Assembly: GCF_030272615.1 (NCBI RefSeq)
Contig: NC_081414.1
Span: 910,537,009 to 910,601,008 of the forward strand
Direction: 5' to 3'
DNA: 64,000 bases
DNA from: Cryptomeria japonica
Lineage: Eukaryota > Streptophyta > Pinopsida > Cupressales > Cupressaceae
Positions 48,401 through 60,000 of the stretch are shown here, piece by piece (the stretch's first letter is position 1; every line of letters begins with the position of its first letter). The notes under the pieces were generated by a model that saw only the letters and a list, made by a program, of their open reading frames with translations, did no database searches and had not been told where the DNA came from. A program made the translations under genes and the position numbers.

Positions 48401-48970
48401 TTTCAGAGTTATCTTTCTTTTTCCAGAACAGAGGATTAAATAGTTTTTTTGGTTTTTCATTCTCTCCTAGTGAATTTTCTCCATCCCTTTCCATTCCAAA
48501 GGCTTACCTCCATTCTTGTCTTCCTGAGTTTCAATCATATTAAAATCACCTCCTACCAACCAAGGGATATTTGGCAATGTGGCTATCCAATCCCATAACG
48601 CAGTTCCATCCCTGTAATCATTAGGGGCATAAATGGAGAAAATTCCAAATCTAAATCCATTATTGTCTAAGGACACCCAGACCACTCTATTACATGGTGA
48701 GCATCCTTGGCATACTATGCTCTCCTTCCATCTAGGGTTAACAAGAATGCCAACACCACCTCTACCTCTGTCATGATTTGATAAGATTTTGATAGAGTCT
48801 TTCCAAATGAAGTCTAGGTTGACATCTAGGGTAAATTTTACAACCTTGAGTTCATGTAGCATAATGAAGTCTACATTCTTATGCTGATTGACAAAACTTC
48901 TGACCAATTGTTTTCTATCTAGAGATTCCAGACCCCTAAATGTTGCAAGAGATGCACTTCATCTACGATC
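45466..48970 (-). pseudogene. LINE ORF2 (endonuclease and reverse transcriptase), minus strand
   Basis: Endonuclease: 48970-47982 includes ISCNI, NVDFIMLHELKV, GIFSIYAPNDYRDG, WLVGGDFNMIETQEDKNGG and LDHHPIICQV; a one-base insertion near 48930 splits the start and a frameshift lies near 48480. RT: 47836-46420 includes INSGIIKLLPKDGEKSLIKN, TQIGFIKGRYILENLF, FEKDCDRVEW (the family has KAYDRVEW, so the catalytic-motif neighbours are altered), GRSIRQGCPLAPSLF and the active-site QFVDDTTLF, then YLGIPFAIS. The C-terminal part (46305-45466) ends with PIAPKEKCFKWLLILNRLPI and CNVCRVPNSVKHIFF, the zf-RVT region. ORF2 nicks target DNA and copies the RNA there. Several frameshifts make it inactive. 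Confidence 0.9.
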
Positions 48971-48981
48971 AGGGTATTGAC

Positions 48982-50849
48982 TTAATCTTTGGATGCTTTA
49001 AACTTGTTAAAGCACTTCGGAAGGTCTTTCTTCTCCTCATTAGCCCTTATGTTAATGTGGCCCTTATTTTTGGATCCCAGAGGCCTACCCCTTCTTCTCT
49101 TAGGGAATTCCTCATGATTTTCATTATCCGTAGTCCACTCTCCTTCATCTCCTCGACATTCTTCTCCCTGGACTATCTCAACAACTTTAGATTCCTTCCT
49201 AATGATCTCCTGACTGGGGATCTTCGGGGTCTCAATACAAGACTCCAACACCTTCAAACTATCTGGGAGGTCTAGGATAGCAAAATCACTATATATTGGA
49301 TAAGTACCATCAGCTTTAGGGTCAACAACAATGACCTCGATCACACAGGACTCCTCAAGCTCTACAAACTTCTTCGGGGGAATGACAGAGATCGAATCAG
49401 GAGTGGGCTCAGATTGAGAGGGGAGCACAATCTCGGAGGTGAAGGGAGGATCCTTTGATGGAATCTCCTCGAATGAGACATCCATGTTTGTTGAACTCTT
49501 GTGAGAAGTTAAATTCATCACCCTAACCTGACCCCCTCCCAAACTCAACTCACTACTCACACCGACTCTATCCTTAGGGTTATGAACACCAAGGAAATCA
49601 CCACTAGAGTTTAGGCTCAAAAATTTCATTTCCGAGGGGACCTCAAGACCATCATCTTCCATAGGAGATGATAAGTTGTTGTCCAAATTAGTCTTATTAG
49701 TTAACACACTAGGACCATTTGCCCTAATTTTTTCCAATGCTAGTTGTTGTGCATTTTTCCTCCTTTTTGTAGGGTTTTTCCCTACAATCTGAAATTCATC
49801 CTATGGATTCTCTTTTATCTACTTTAAAGCATTTTAGATTGCAGAATGGGGGGTGAGGGGAACACCAGAGCTACTAGAATTGAACACTTTTCCATCTTCC
49901 AGAGGTTTAGAATTTTCCCCTTTTAACAGGTTATTGATTTTTTTACTAATACCTTTGAGCTTATCCATATTTGGGATCATTTCATTAACAGGTAACGGGT
50001 TGTCGGAATGATTGCAAGGTCTATCCGAGCCCTTAGTTTTATTAATAATCGGGCAATTCCTGTGGATATGCCCTTCTTTCCTGCATAAAAAGCACGCATT
50101 CACCCCACCAAGGATTTAAATAGGGCAAACCATGACTTCTTTCTCAAGATTAATATTAACCGATTTGGGGAAATCACACCCAGGATTAAGAGATATCAAA
50201 ACCCTAGCATCTAAATGAGGAATGAGCGAGGATGAGTTATCAACCCGAATAGCTTTGCCTATCGGTTCTAGTATTTGGGGTATGAATTTCCACAAGAGCG
50301 GAGGCACTTCTCTGATTAGAACCCATCTAGGGCACAAGAGTGCAAGAATTTCTTCATTAACCACTTTAGGTGTCCATTCTAGGGCATGAAATGTGCATTT
50401 TCCAACAGACTAGTATTGTTTATTAAGAACTTCTTTCTACTTTTTATGATCTTTAAAAAAAATAACAAACAATCCTTTTTGAATGAGTCTACAGAATGAT
50501 ACTAAATAACCTAATTTAGTATTCCATACATTCCTAATCCAATCATCAATTAATTTACGAGCAGGGCATTTATCCACGTCCACAGTAGCAAAGAAAATAG
50601 CAGTATCCCTAAGCCTATCCTTTTCCAAATTGATTTCATTACACATTAGTTCATTAGGAAAGATGGAGATAGATTCCCAGGCCAAGTGAGGGTCCTTACC
50701 TTCTCCGTAGGGGTTGCATTAGAGTTCGAGACAAACCTCACACCTTTTCTAACAAAGGAAGAAGATGAATTAACTGCATCCTTGAATGATTTAGGTTTAA
50801 GTGAGGCATTATTGTTAAGTTTTGAATCACCTCCGGAGGAGTTCTCCAT
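48982..50849 (-). pseudogene. LINE ORF1 (RNA-binding protein), minus strand
   Basis: Five ORFs in order make one broken gene. The N-terminal part (50849-50437) includes SLKPKSFKDAVNSSS and ESISIFPNELMCNEINLEK. 50364-50116 reads CPRWVLIREVPPLLWKFIPQ, as in the DUF4283-type region of plant LINE ORF1. A CX2CX4HX4C knuckle CFLCRKEGHIHRNC is near 50095-50050. The C-terminal 251 residues (49737-48982) are acidic and end with RRRGRPLGSKNKG, an AT-hook-like motif. ORF1 binds element RNA in the particle that primes on chromosomal DNA. The AT-hook is an unusual addition and could tether to AT-rich targets (inference). Confidence 0.8.
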
Positions 50850-51062
50850 TAAATTGCATTAATCGCCCACACAAGGGAAGGTAGAGAGAACCAATAGAAA
50901 AGAGGAAGCCCTGCACACAATACAATAATCGATCTTACCTACATGGGAGGCCCGTGTACACCCCTACTTCAACGTTTGCGGCTCTACATCCAAGGTCCAA
51001 ACCCTAGGTCTAGGCCGAGTTGCAGAGCATCTTTTCCATCGAAATTATCACCTTGAAAATCC

Positions 51063-51077
51063 TAGTTGATGACTATT
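51063..51077. repeat. Target-site duplication of the minus-strand LINE (right)
   Basis: Second copy of TAGTTGATGACTATT. Confidence 0.95.
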
Positions 51078-51590
51078 GATGCAAGACATTGATGTTTAGA
51101 TCTTTTGGGTTACAAGTTAACCTATTTGGGTATAAAGACACATTCTAAAAGTAGACTCTGATGCCTAGTTGTGAAGGCATTGGTGTTATGTTTTATTCAT
51201 ATTCTCTAAATCATTCTCTAATCAATATCTTTTATTTTTGCATTTCCTTTCAGAATTAGGAGTAGGATTAGTGTAGAAAACCCCCCTCCTCAATGAGTGC
51301 TTAGATGCTTACAAACTAAGGTTAAAGCCATAACCAGGAGTTTATCCATCTTCCTTTGTATCTTTCATTGAGATGATCTACTATAACATGTAATGTCAAG
51401 AGTGTTTTGAAGCTGAAAGTTATAGGACATTGCATAGATTCACCCACCTTGGTCTCACGGAGCCAAAAGTGTAGGAGATCTCAGTCTTGTGACTGAATCT
51501 CATTCATTAGCCAAATCCATCCCCGAGTTTGTTGATGAGTTAGTGGCAATTCCTCTAGGACTCGGGGACTGTTGGTTTGGGAACCAACAA

Positions 51591-51708
51591 AAGGAAGCCA
51601 TTAAAGGCATGAAGACTTTAAGGGAAACTATTAAAGGCTTAAGAAGACTCTAGAAGGAAACTATTAAAGGCTCGAAGACTTTAAAGGAAGCCATTAAAGG
51701 TTTCAAGT
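51591..51708 (+). repeat. Four short tandem units (about 30 bp)
   Basis: Near 51592, 51623, 51654 and 51686 the word GAAGCCATTAAAGG or GAAACTATTAAAGG recurs, each followed by GAAGACTTTAA-like text. Probably slippage within an LTR. Confidence 0.7.
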
Positions 51709-51765
51709 GGGTGAGGATAAATGAGATTTTAAATAAATGATTTATTTAATTAAAATAGTGGTGGA

Positions 51766-51863
51766 ACTTGCATTTGTAGGAAAATGCAAGTGGATGGGGA
51801 TTTAAATATATATTCATTTATTTAAATGTGTGTGCAACTTGCATTTTTAGGAAAATGCAAGTG
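51766..51863 (+). repeat. Two ACTTGCATTTT/AAAATGCAAGT hairpins
   Basis: At 51766-51792 and 51837-51863 the arms CTTGCATTT and AAATGCAAG pair around a short loop (TAGG-like). Both lie in the same repeated unit ending TTTAAATAAATA. A weaker relative is at about 38610. Confidence 0.75.
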
Positions 51864-53193
51864 GGTGAAGGATAAAGGGGATTTAAATAAATATTTATTT
51901 ATTTAAAAGTGTAGGGAGGGATTAATTAAATAAATATGTTTTATTTATTTAATTAATTGTCTAAATTTGGTTAAGTGAATTAAATCAAATAAATAGAATA
52001 ATTTATTTAATTAATAGAAGAAGATGGCTAGGGTGAATTAATTAAATATTAATTTAATTAATTGTTGATCGATGGTTAAATAATCAAGTAAATACTAAGT
52101 ATTCATTTAATTAAGTGGATAGATTTATATGTCTACATTTGCCCCTCTTTGAGACGGTGTGGTTTATCACATAATTTAAAAAAAACAAGTAAGCATGTAC
52201 ATGCCCCAACATGCGCCAAGTTGGTGGTTAGGTATGCCCCCTCGAGAGATTAGGCAAAATTATCAAAATTCGAGCGTTCTCTCGAAAAAATTTAAGAAAA
52301 TTAGGCATGGATAGAATGGAGGAGTGTGAATGAGAAAAATTAGGGTAAGTCGATAAGTCTCCTTAGGTCATGTAGGAGATATGATGCAAATGCAATATGG
52401 TGCATTGGATGGATGTTGTACAATTGATCAATATTGGTCGGATAGTCTGGTGCAATTGATTGAATTGCCCCAATTTAGTCATAGCATGACAATTGATGTC
52501 AGTTGTTCACTTGGACAAGATAAAGTCAGAGTAAGTGAGTCAAACTGACCTGATGAGACTTAGACAATTGATGTAAATGCTTGTTGTAGTCTAGGTATCT
52601 GAAGCAAAATAATTGTTGAGACTTAGACAATCGATGTAATTGTTTGTTTTGATTATGTTTGATTGGTTGATCAATTGATAGTGTTTGTGTTTTAGGTTGT
52701 TTGTGGCATTTGTTGGACTTAGCGTACCTATTGAGACTAGGCAATTGATTTAAATGCCTCTTGTAGTCTAGGTGTGTGTGAGTCGATATACCTGTGTAGA
52801 CATAGTAACTTGTTTTGCTTATAGGATGACCTAGGTAACATAGGTTATGCAGGCCCTCCTTTTAGAGATGGACTATGATGAACATGGCTTGATTGGTTTG
52901 ATGGGAGACAATGTAGGGTATGAGATGTTGATGATCAAGATGAGGAGGGTGAGGTGGGGAAGTCAATTTTAGATAGAAGGTATGGAGGACCTAGTACTCA
53001 TTCTTGTGGAAGAGGATCAAATAGATTATCGATTGATATGGAGGTGGTGTGTATCATTGCACTCGTTTATGATTTTAGGGATATTCCTTCACACTTATCT
53101 TTTTCATAGCAACACAATTCCTTGCGCATGCATGCATACAAAATATTTATAATATATGAATGAACAGATGTATGGGTGATATGCAGTGGAATG

Positions 53194-53646
<453 letters not shown>

Positions 53647-53976
53647 CACTAGTACATTTGGGCCTAATTTCCGATGACTAATTGTCGGATTTGCGATGAC
53701 CACATGTCGGACTTCTGACCAAATTTACCGTTGAAAACTCATCGTAGGGCTTCCCGAAGATGCCATTTGCGTCGGCAGTCTGATGATGTAATGAACTCAT
53801 CCGACGGCAGCTATATTTGCACCCCTCACCATAAAGATTGGCAGATTTCCATCGGATTTCCAACAGATGTTATGATTGCTCCTCGATGACCGTCCGACAT
53901 GGAAGTGATGTCGGATATACAACATCCTTGTCGAACGTTTCATTAGTTGTCATTGAAATTCCAACGGCGAGAGATG

Positions 53977-54388
53977 ATGTGGGTCAAACGTCTTTATCAT
54001 CGATGAATGAAAGCATTGAACGAGATCTATTTTTAAAAATTGCATTAAACATTTATTATTTATTTGATTTAGTGTTGTTTGCAGAAAATGATTATCAATG
54101 ATGTTTCCTTTCTCCAAGAATTGTCTATGATCTTTCTGTTAGATAATATGTAACATCGAATGACTAAATTTTTTCTTTACAAATGCTTATTTTATTTAAT
54201 TATTATCTGAGTGTGAATTAAAATTTATATCTGTACAGAAGCAGAACATACAAGCTTTAGAGTCATGTGCAAGTAAATTTCCTAAAATAAAGCAAGCAGG
54301 CATTATCTTGAATGACATGGAAACAAGCTCATCAGCTGCCTAGAAGAGAGCAATTGGAGAAAATCAGAGGAAAGTGTTAAAGGGTGAT
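53977..54388 (+). repeat. Foldback element, left arm
   Basis: About 412 bp. Landmarks AAGCATTGAACGAG, CCAAGAATTGTCTA, AGCAAGCAGGCATTATC and AAGAGAGCAATTGGAG all recur inverted in the right arm. Confidence 0.85.
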
Positions 54389-55031
54389 CACTTGCACACG
54401 AAGTTCCACGAGTGTGATCTTTTTCAAATCCTAATATTATTTCAATCTTATCAACCTCTAGAGGAGCCACCTAACTTGGCCTCACCCAAACAAAGATCCA
54501 TTCTTCCCACTTTTCAAGATTGTATTTCTCTTCACTATCTTGCAGTTTCCCTCGTGAATTTTCAATTATAGTGCAGAGTTCTTCACAAAGGACACCACCA
54601 CATCGTCTAGAGTCTATGCTTCAATTTTTTTCTTTGATCCCATGGAGGCCAATAGTCCTTTGTCTGAGGAAGTGCTTCCTGAATAGTCATGGGGGGGAGA
54701 GGTAATGCTTGAAATCACCCTTCTATTGGGAGATTGTGTACATAACCTCTTGGTCTTCTAAAAGCTGAAAATTACTTCGAGTCCACCAACTCTGGTTCCA
54801 CACTATAGAAATTTTTGGATATTGACTTCCAAATATTCCTTGGTGCAAAAGCATCATTCTCATCATAGAAAAAAGGTGCTCCTTGCATGAACACATTGAT
54901 TTCCTCCAAGTGTGGCCCAATAGGTTTCGCGGGAATTCCAAAACCAGTTAGTCCCTCCGGACATAAATTAGAGACATCACATCACACACTCTAGACATTG
55001 TTTGTTTGTATTGCATACTCTCTATCTATTT

Positions 55032-55209
55032 ATCACCCTTAAACACTTTCCTCTACCATTCTCCAATTGCTCTCTTCTAAGCAGCTGATGAGCTTGTTTC
55101 CATGTCATTCAAGATAATGCCTGCTTGCTTTCTTTTAGGAAATTTTCTTGCACATGACTCTTCAGCTTGTATGTTTTGCTTCCGTACAAATATAAATTTT
55201 AATTCTCGC
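55032..55209 (-). repeat. Foldback element, right arm, inner piece
   Basis: Reverse complement of about 54205-54388. It ends at the LINE target duplication (55210-55227). Confidence 0.85.
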
Positions 55210-55227
55210 TCAAATAATAATTAAATA
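55210..55227. repeat. LINE target-site duplication (left)
   Basis: TCAAATAATAATTAAATA, identical to 61487-61504. Confidence 0.95.
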
Positions 55228-55280
55228 GATTCAACAATTTTTTGACTTATTATCGATGAACAACATGCAGACTGTGACGC

Positions 55281-55306
55281 GAGCTAGGGCACCCGTGCCC
55301 TAGCTC
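55281..55306 (+). repeat. Perfect 12-bp-arm palindrome in the LINE leader
   Basis: GAGCTAGGGCAC and GTGCCCTAGCTC face each other across a 2-base gap. On RNA this gives a stable GC-rich hairpin in the 5' leader of the LINE transcript. Role unknown. Confidence 0.9.
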
Positions 55307-55632
55307 TGTTCCGTTGTTTTCTCTGTTTGTTGCGTAGGCTGGGTGATTGGGGGAGTGAAGGGTGTTGTTTTGGGCGTTTCTTCCTGCTGAGCTCAGGTTG
55401 GGGTCGTGTCTCAGAGGAAGATCTTCTGTGCTGCGCGTGGGGGCAGTTTTGTTTAGTGTTGACTGTCTTTTGCTGCGCGTGGGCTAAGGTTGGGGCTGGT
55501 TGGGATTTGTTTTCCCACGGTTCTGCCCTGTTTGCGGTGGTGAAGGAAGGAGGAGTGTCTGGGTTGCATTGTAGTTGGGTGGGACTGTTTTAAGGGTGGA
55601 GGGTTTATCCTCCCCATCCTTGGCTTTGGCAA

Positions 55633-57067
55633 ATGGTGGATGTTAGGGGGGAAGCAGCAATGTTGAGCCCTCGAATGGATTTTAGGGCGGCTTTAGGCCC
55701 TAAATTTTCAAATCAAGGGATGAAAACCTTTGATAACAAGCTATTCAATTCGAACCCTGGGAATGTTGATTTGGGACCATCTAATGGTTCAAGGATCACG
55801 AAGACCAATGGTTGTCTTGAGAGATGCAAGGAGAGGCCAAAAGTGGTGGTCCCGGTTGAAATGATTGTAGATGATGTCGAATATTATTCACATCATTCCC
55901 TTTATTGTAAGTTCTTAGGGATGAGGGTGTCCTTGCAATTCTTGGAGGTTTGGGCTCAGAGGACCTGGGAGCCGGAAGGGGAAATGGAGATAATGCTGCT
56001 GGCGAATAGTTATTTCATGGTCACTTTCAACTGTACTGCTGATCGCAATAGGGTGTTTGAGGGTGGTCCTTATTTCCACAATAAGGTTGGGTTGTTTATC
56101 AAGCTGTGGCATGCAGGTTTCAACCCTGCAGAGGAGCTACCTAATTGTGTCCCAGTATGGGTTCACTTACCGAGGCTGCCGATTGAATGTTGTCGTGAGG
56201 ATGTGCTACATCTTCTGGCCTCTGTGCTTGGAAAACCTGTAGGGATTTCATCGCAGACCTTGGGTAAAAAGGTAATGACTTTTGCTCGCATTTGTGTTGA
56301 AATTGATCTTAGTAGACCCTTACCAGATGCAATAGAGATGTGTGCAGGTTCTTATTCTTGGATGCAGCAATTGGACTATGAAACTCTTCCGTTTCGTTGT
56401 CGCCTTTGTCGAGAGTATGGTCACCTGTAGCGAAGATGCCCAAGGAATCAACCTCGAGAATCCCATTCGTCACAGCCTGAGGTCAAGCCTCCTGAGGTGG
56501 ATAAAAGGGAAGCGCAATGCTTCTGTGGAGGCAGGGGCTTCTGATGGTTTTGTTCCGGTCAGGGTTCGGAATAGGAACAGGGGTCTGAAGAGGTCCTTTA
56601 AAGAAAGGCAGGAGGATACCTTTAACAGGTTTGAGATTTTGGATGAGCTTAGCCAACAGGAGGTGAATCCGGGTTTGATCAATTTGGATCAAGGGCTTGT
56701 GGACTTAGCTCAAGTTGATCCTATCATTGAGTCTACTATGGAGCCTCTAGGGGAGGAATGTCGGCAAATGGGTGTTGATCAGCAAAAGGGGACTTCTGAG
56801 ATGCAAGAACCCCTGGCTATTGTGTCAACTGCAGGTATGGATTCTCCGACTCTTGGACAACATAGTGGTTCAAGTTCTACGGTGAAGAATAAGCCTCCTC
56901 CCAAGCTTGGTATTTTGCAGAAAGATATTAAGAAGGGTGGGGCAGAAAAATTTGGTAAACCTGGCAGAAAAAAGGATGTGGAAAAGATTAAATTGGCTGG
57001 TGAAAATTTGGTGGAGTCGGGGGCAGTTAAGCCCCTGGATGCTATTTTTTCAGGCCCCTCGAAATGA
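55633..57067 (+). pseudogene. LINE ORF1 (DUF4283-type with zinc knuckle), broken
   Basis: The ATG at 55633 opens 265 codons. The region LYCKFLGMRVSLQFLEVWAQ, then NSYFMVTFNCTADRNRVFEG, CVPVWVHLPRLPIECC and GKKVMTFARICVEIDLSRPL matches the DUF4283 fold of plant LINE ORF1. A CX2CX4HX4C knuckle follows, CRLCREYGHL-stop-RRC: a TAG at 56428 (Gln expected) lies inside it. After a frame change near 56500-56540 the C-terminal part continues in another frame to 57067 with NTFNRF-like DTFNRFEILDELSQQE and a basic region near the end, overlapping the ORF2 start by 4 bases. ORF1 binds element RNA. Confidence 0.85.
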
Positions 57068-60000
57068 TTGTTTTGTCATGGAATGTGAGGGGCTTGAATA
57101 GCGGCCCCAGACCAAAAGCTGTTCTTGAGTTAGTTAGAAGACAAGGTCCTGATGTTTTGTTCCTGCAGGAAACCAAGTTATCTGTGGAGAGTATGCAAGG
57201 TCTGAAATCTAGAGTGTGGAGAAGTGGGGAGTGCCAATGCATTGGTGCCCATGGTGCTTTCGGAGGTTTGGCTTGCTTATGGAATCCTAGGAAAATCCAG
57301 CCCCTTTGGTGGATTTCCTCCAAATCCTCTCTATCCATGATTGCTTCTAGCCTGGAGACAGGTGAGGTCATTCTATTCTCCAATATTTATGCGCCTACCG
57401 ATCTTCAAGGTAAACAGGTGTTGTGGTCCCATATCAGGCTGATTCGTAGCATGCTACCTTTTCATCCTTGGATTATAGCTGGGGATTTCAATGTTATCTG
57501 TGAGTTGGCTGAGAAGCAGGGTGGCATTGGTAGACTGGAGCCTTCCGCATTGCTACTTCAAGATAATATCAAATTCTTGAACCTTGTGGATATTAAACCG
57601 AACAATGGGCAGTTCACCTGGAACAACCGTCGGAGTGGCGAGTTTTGTATTGCAGAAAGGTTAGATCGGTTCTTAGTCTCTTGTTACTGGATTGGTGGGA
57701 TGTGGTCAGCTGCCTCTGAGATTTTAGATTGGAGGGGATCCGACCATTGGCCTATCAAACTTGTTTTAGATTCAACTTAGATTTTCTGGAAGCCTTCCTT
57801 TAGGTTCCAACTTATGTGGCTTCGGGACTCATCTTTGCATGATTTGGTCTCTGATTGGTGGAGGAAAGGTAGACCAGCTCACGATACTTCAATGTATATT
57901 TTTGCTAAGCTGCTTCAACATGTTAAATTTGAGCTTAAGCGATGGAATCGTCTGCACTTTGGGAATATATTTCATGAAAAGGCAGGGGCTCAGGCAGATT
58001 TGGATGGTATCACTAGAAGGATTAGAGAGGAAGGGGTTACTGATGAATTGCTTCAGGACGAGGCTCAGGCTATGAAATTGCTCGAAGAATGGGAACTGTG
58101 AGAGGAAATGTACTGGAAACAGAAGGTGCATATTGAGTGGCTCCAGGAAGGGGACAAAAATACAGCTTTCTTCTTCAACTCTGTGAAAGCCAGGAGACAT
58201 GGTAATTCTATCTCGGGATTGGTGAATGATAGGGGAGAGCTTCTTTCTTCCTCTCCTGAAATGTTTAGGGAGGCAGTCCAATACTTTGAATCCCTGTTTA
58301 GAGAGGACTCGCAAGGGGGATCTCCCAAGGAAGCGCAAGTTCTTTCATGCATCCCCTCTCTTGTGACTAAAGATATGAATCAGCAGCTCATGAGGGATAT
58401 CTCGCTTGAAGAGCTTGAAGGGGTTGTTTTTAGCATGAAGAGAGGGAAGGCACCAAGTCCAGATGGCTTCCCTATAGAGTTTTTTCAAGAGTTCTGGGAT
58501 ATCATCAAATTTGATCTCTCGGCCGTGGTTCATGAGTCTCAGCATAATAAGCAGATGTTAAGGGCTCTAAATGCTACTTTCCTTGCTCTTATTCCTAAGG
58601 AGGAGGGTGCTGATAGGATGAGTCAATTCCGACCAATCTCGTTATGTAATGTGATCTACAAAATTATTTCCAAACTTATTGCAGATAGGTTAAAGAAGGG
58701 GTTAGCTGATATAATCTCAGAGGAGCAAAGTGGTTTTGTGGCTGGCAGACAGATTCTAGATGGGATTGTTATTGCAACTGAGGTCATCCATTCTATGGCC
58801 AAATCAAAAGAAAAAGCTATGTTCATCAAATTGGATATGGCGAAGGCTTATGACAGAGTAAGGTGGTCCTTCCTGAGGCGGGCTCTTAGTGCTTTTGGCT
58901 TTGCGGAAGAGTGGATTCAATGGGTTTGGAGTTGTGTTACTTCAGTCTCTTTCTCGGTGCTTATTAATGGGAGCCATTCTGAGCTTTTTGGGGCTTCAAG
59001 GGGGCTTCGTCAGGGAGACCCTCTCTCCCCTTATTTGTTTATTCTTTTGGCAGAAGGCCTGGGGAGATGGATTAAGCAGAATGTGGAGTCTAGATTTATT
59101 CAAGGATGGAGGTGGGGAGGAGCTTTACCCCCACAAACTCACTTGCAATTTGTGGATGACACTGCATTGATGGGGTTGGCTACAATGAGGGAGGCATCTA
59201 ATCTTCGTAGGGTTTTGGATGTGTACCTGGTTGCTTCAGGTCAACAGATCAATGAAGGAAAATCTTCCATCTACTTCTTCAATACTCCGAGTTCTATTCA
59301 ACGGAGGATCTCCCACACTTTGAGGTTTCAGGTTGGGAATCTTCCATTGAAGTATCTTGGCATCCCCATCTCGGTGAGTAGGCTTCCCAGGGAGTCTTGG
59401 CAGGTTATTTTGGACAAATTTTGGGTGAAAGTTAATCATTGGACCCACCGATGGTTATCCTTTGCTGGTCGGGTCCAGTTGATTAAGTCAGTTGTGCAGG
59501 CCTTGCCCATATACAGATGCATGCTCCAGGTTGCGCCTATGGGCTTTCTTAAGGACCTTGATTCGATGATGCACCAATTTTTATGGGCGGGCTGCCTGGA
59601 GCCTCCCAAATGGAGTTTGGTTAGATGGGAAGTGGTTTGCAGTTCGAAACATTACGGAGGACTTGGTTTGAGACAGTCGGCTTTAACAGGAGAGGCATTG
59701 GCTGCTAAACTTTACTGGCGATGGTGTAATGAGCAGGATAAGAGTTGGGCGATGATCCTCTCTCAGAAGTATCTTCCGGGGATTCCTCCTCTTGATATTT
59801 CCAGGTATCCACTTGGAGGGAAGGGTTCTGTGATCTGGGATACTTTAAAGAAAGGGGCTAAACTTATTAAGGATGGTTTATTCTGGATTTGCAACAATGG
59901 GGAGGAGGCTCAATTCTGGTCTGACTCCTGGGACGGCTATCCCCCAATTATTTTTCAGTTTCCCAACGTATTGGGTCTATGTCAACGATTTCAAGATGCT

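Larger units (their letters stand above)
44736..51062 (-). mobile_element. LINE (L1-type non-LTR retrotransposon), minus strand
   Basis: 6.33 kb, flanked by a perfect 15-bp target duplication TAGTTGATGACTATT (44721-44735 and 51063-51077). A T-run at the 44736 end is the poly(A) tail in minus orientation. ORF1 (about 50849-48982) carries a zinc knuckle; ORF2 (about 48970-45466) carries endonuclease, RT and a C-terminal zinc region. Near full length, but frameshifts disable both genes. No RNase H domain follows the RT, unlike the LINE at 55228. Confidence 0.93.

Noticed and set aside
53647-53662. CACTAGTACATTTGGG as the terminus of a second CACTA element
   Set aside because: No inverted partner in the window and no CACTA genes inside; the long arms favour a foldback element.
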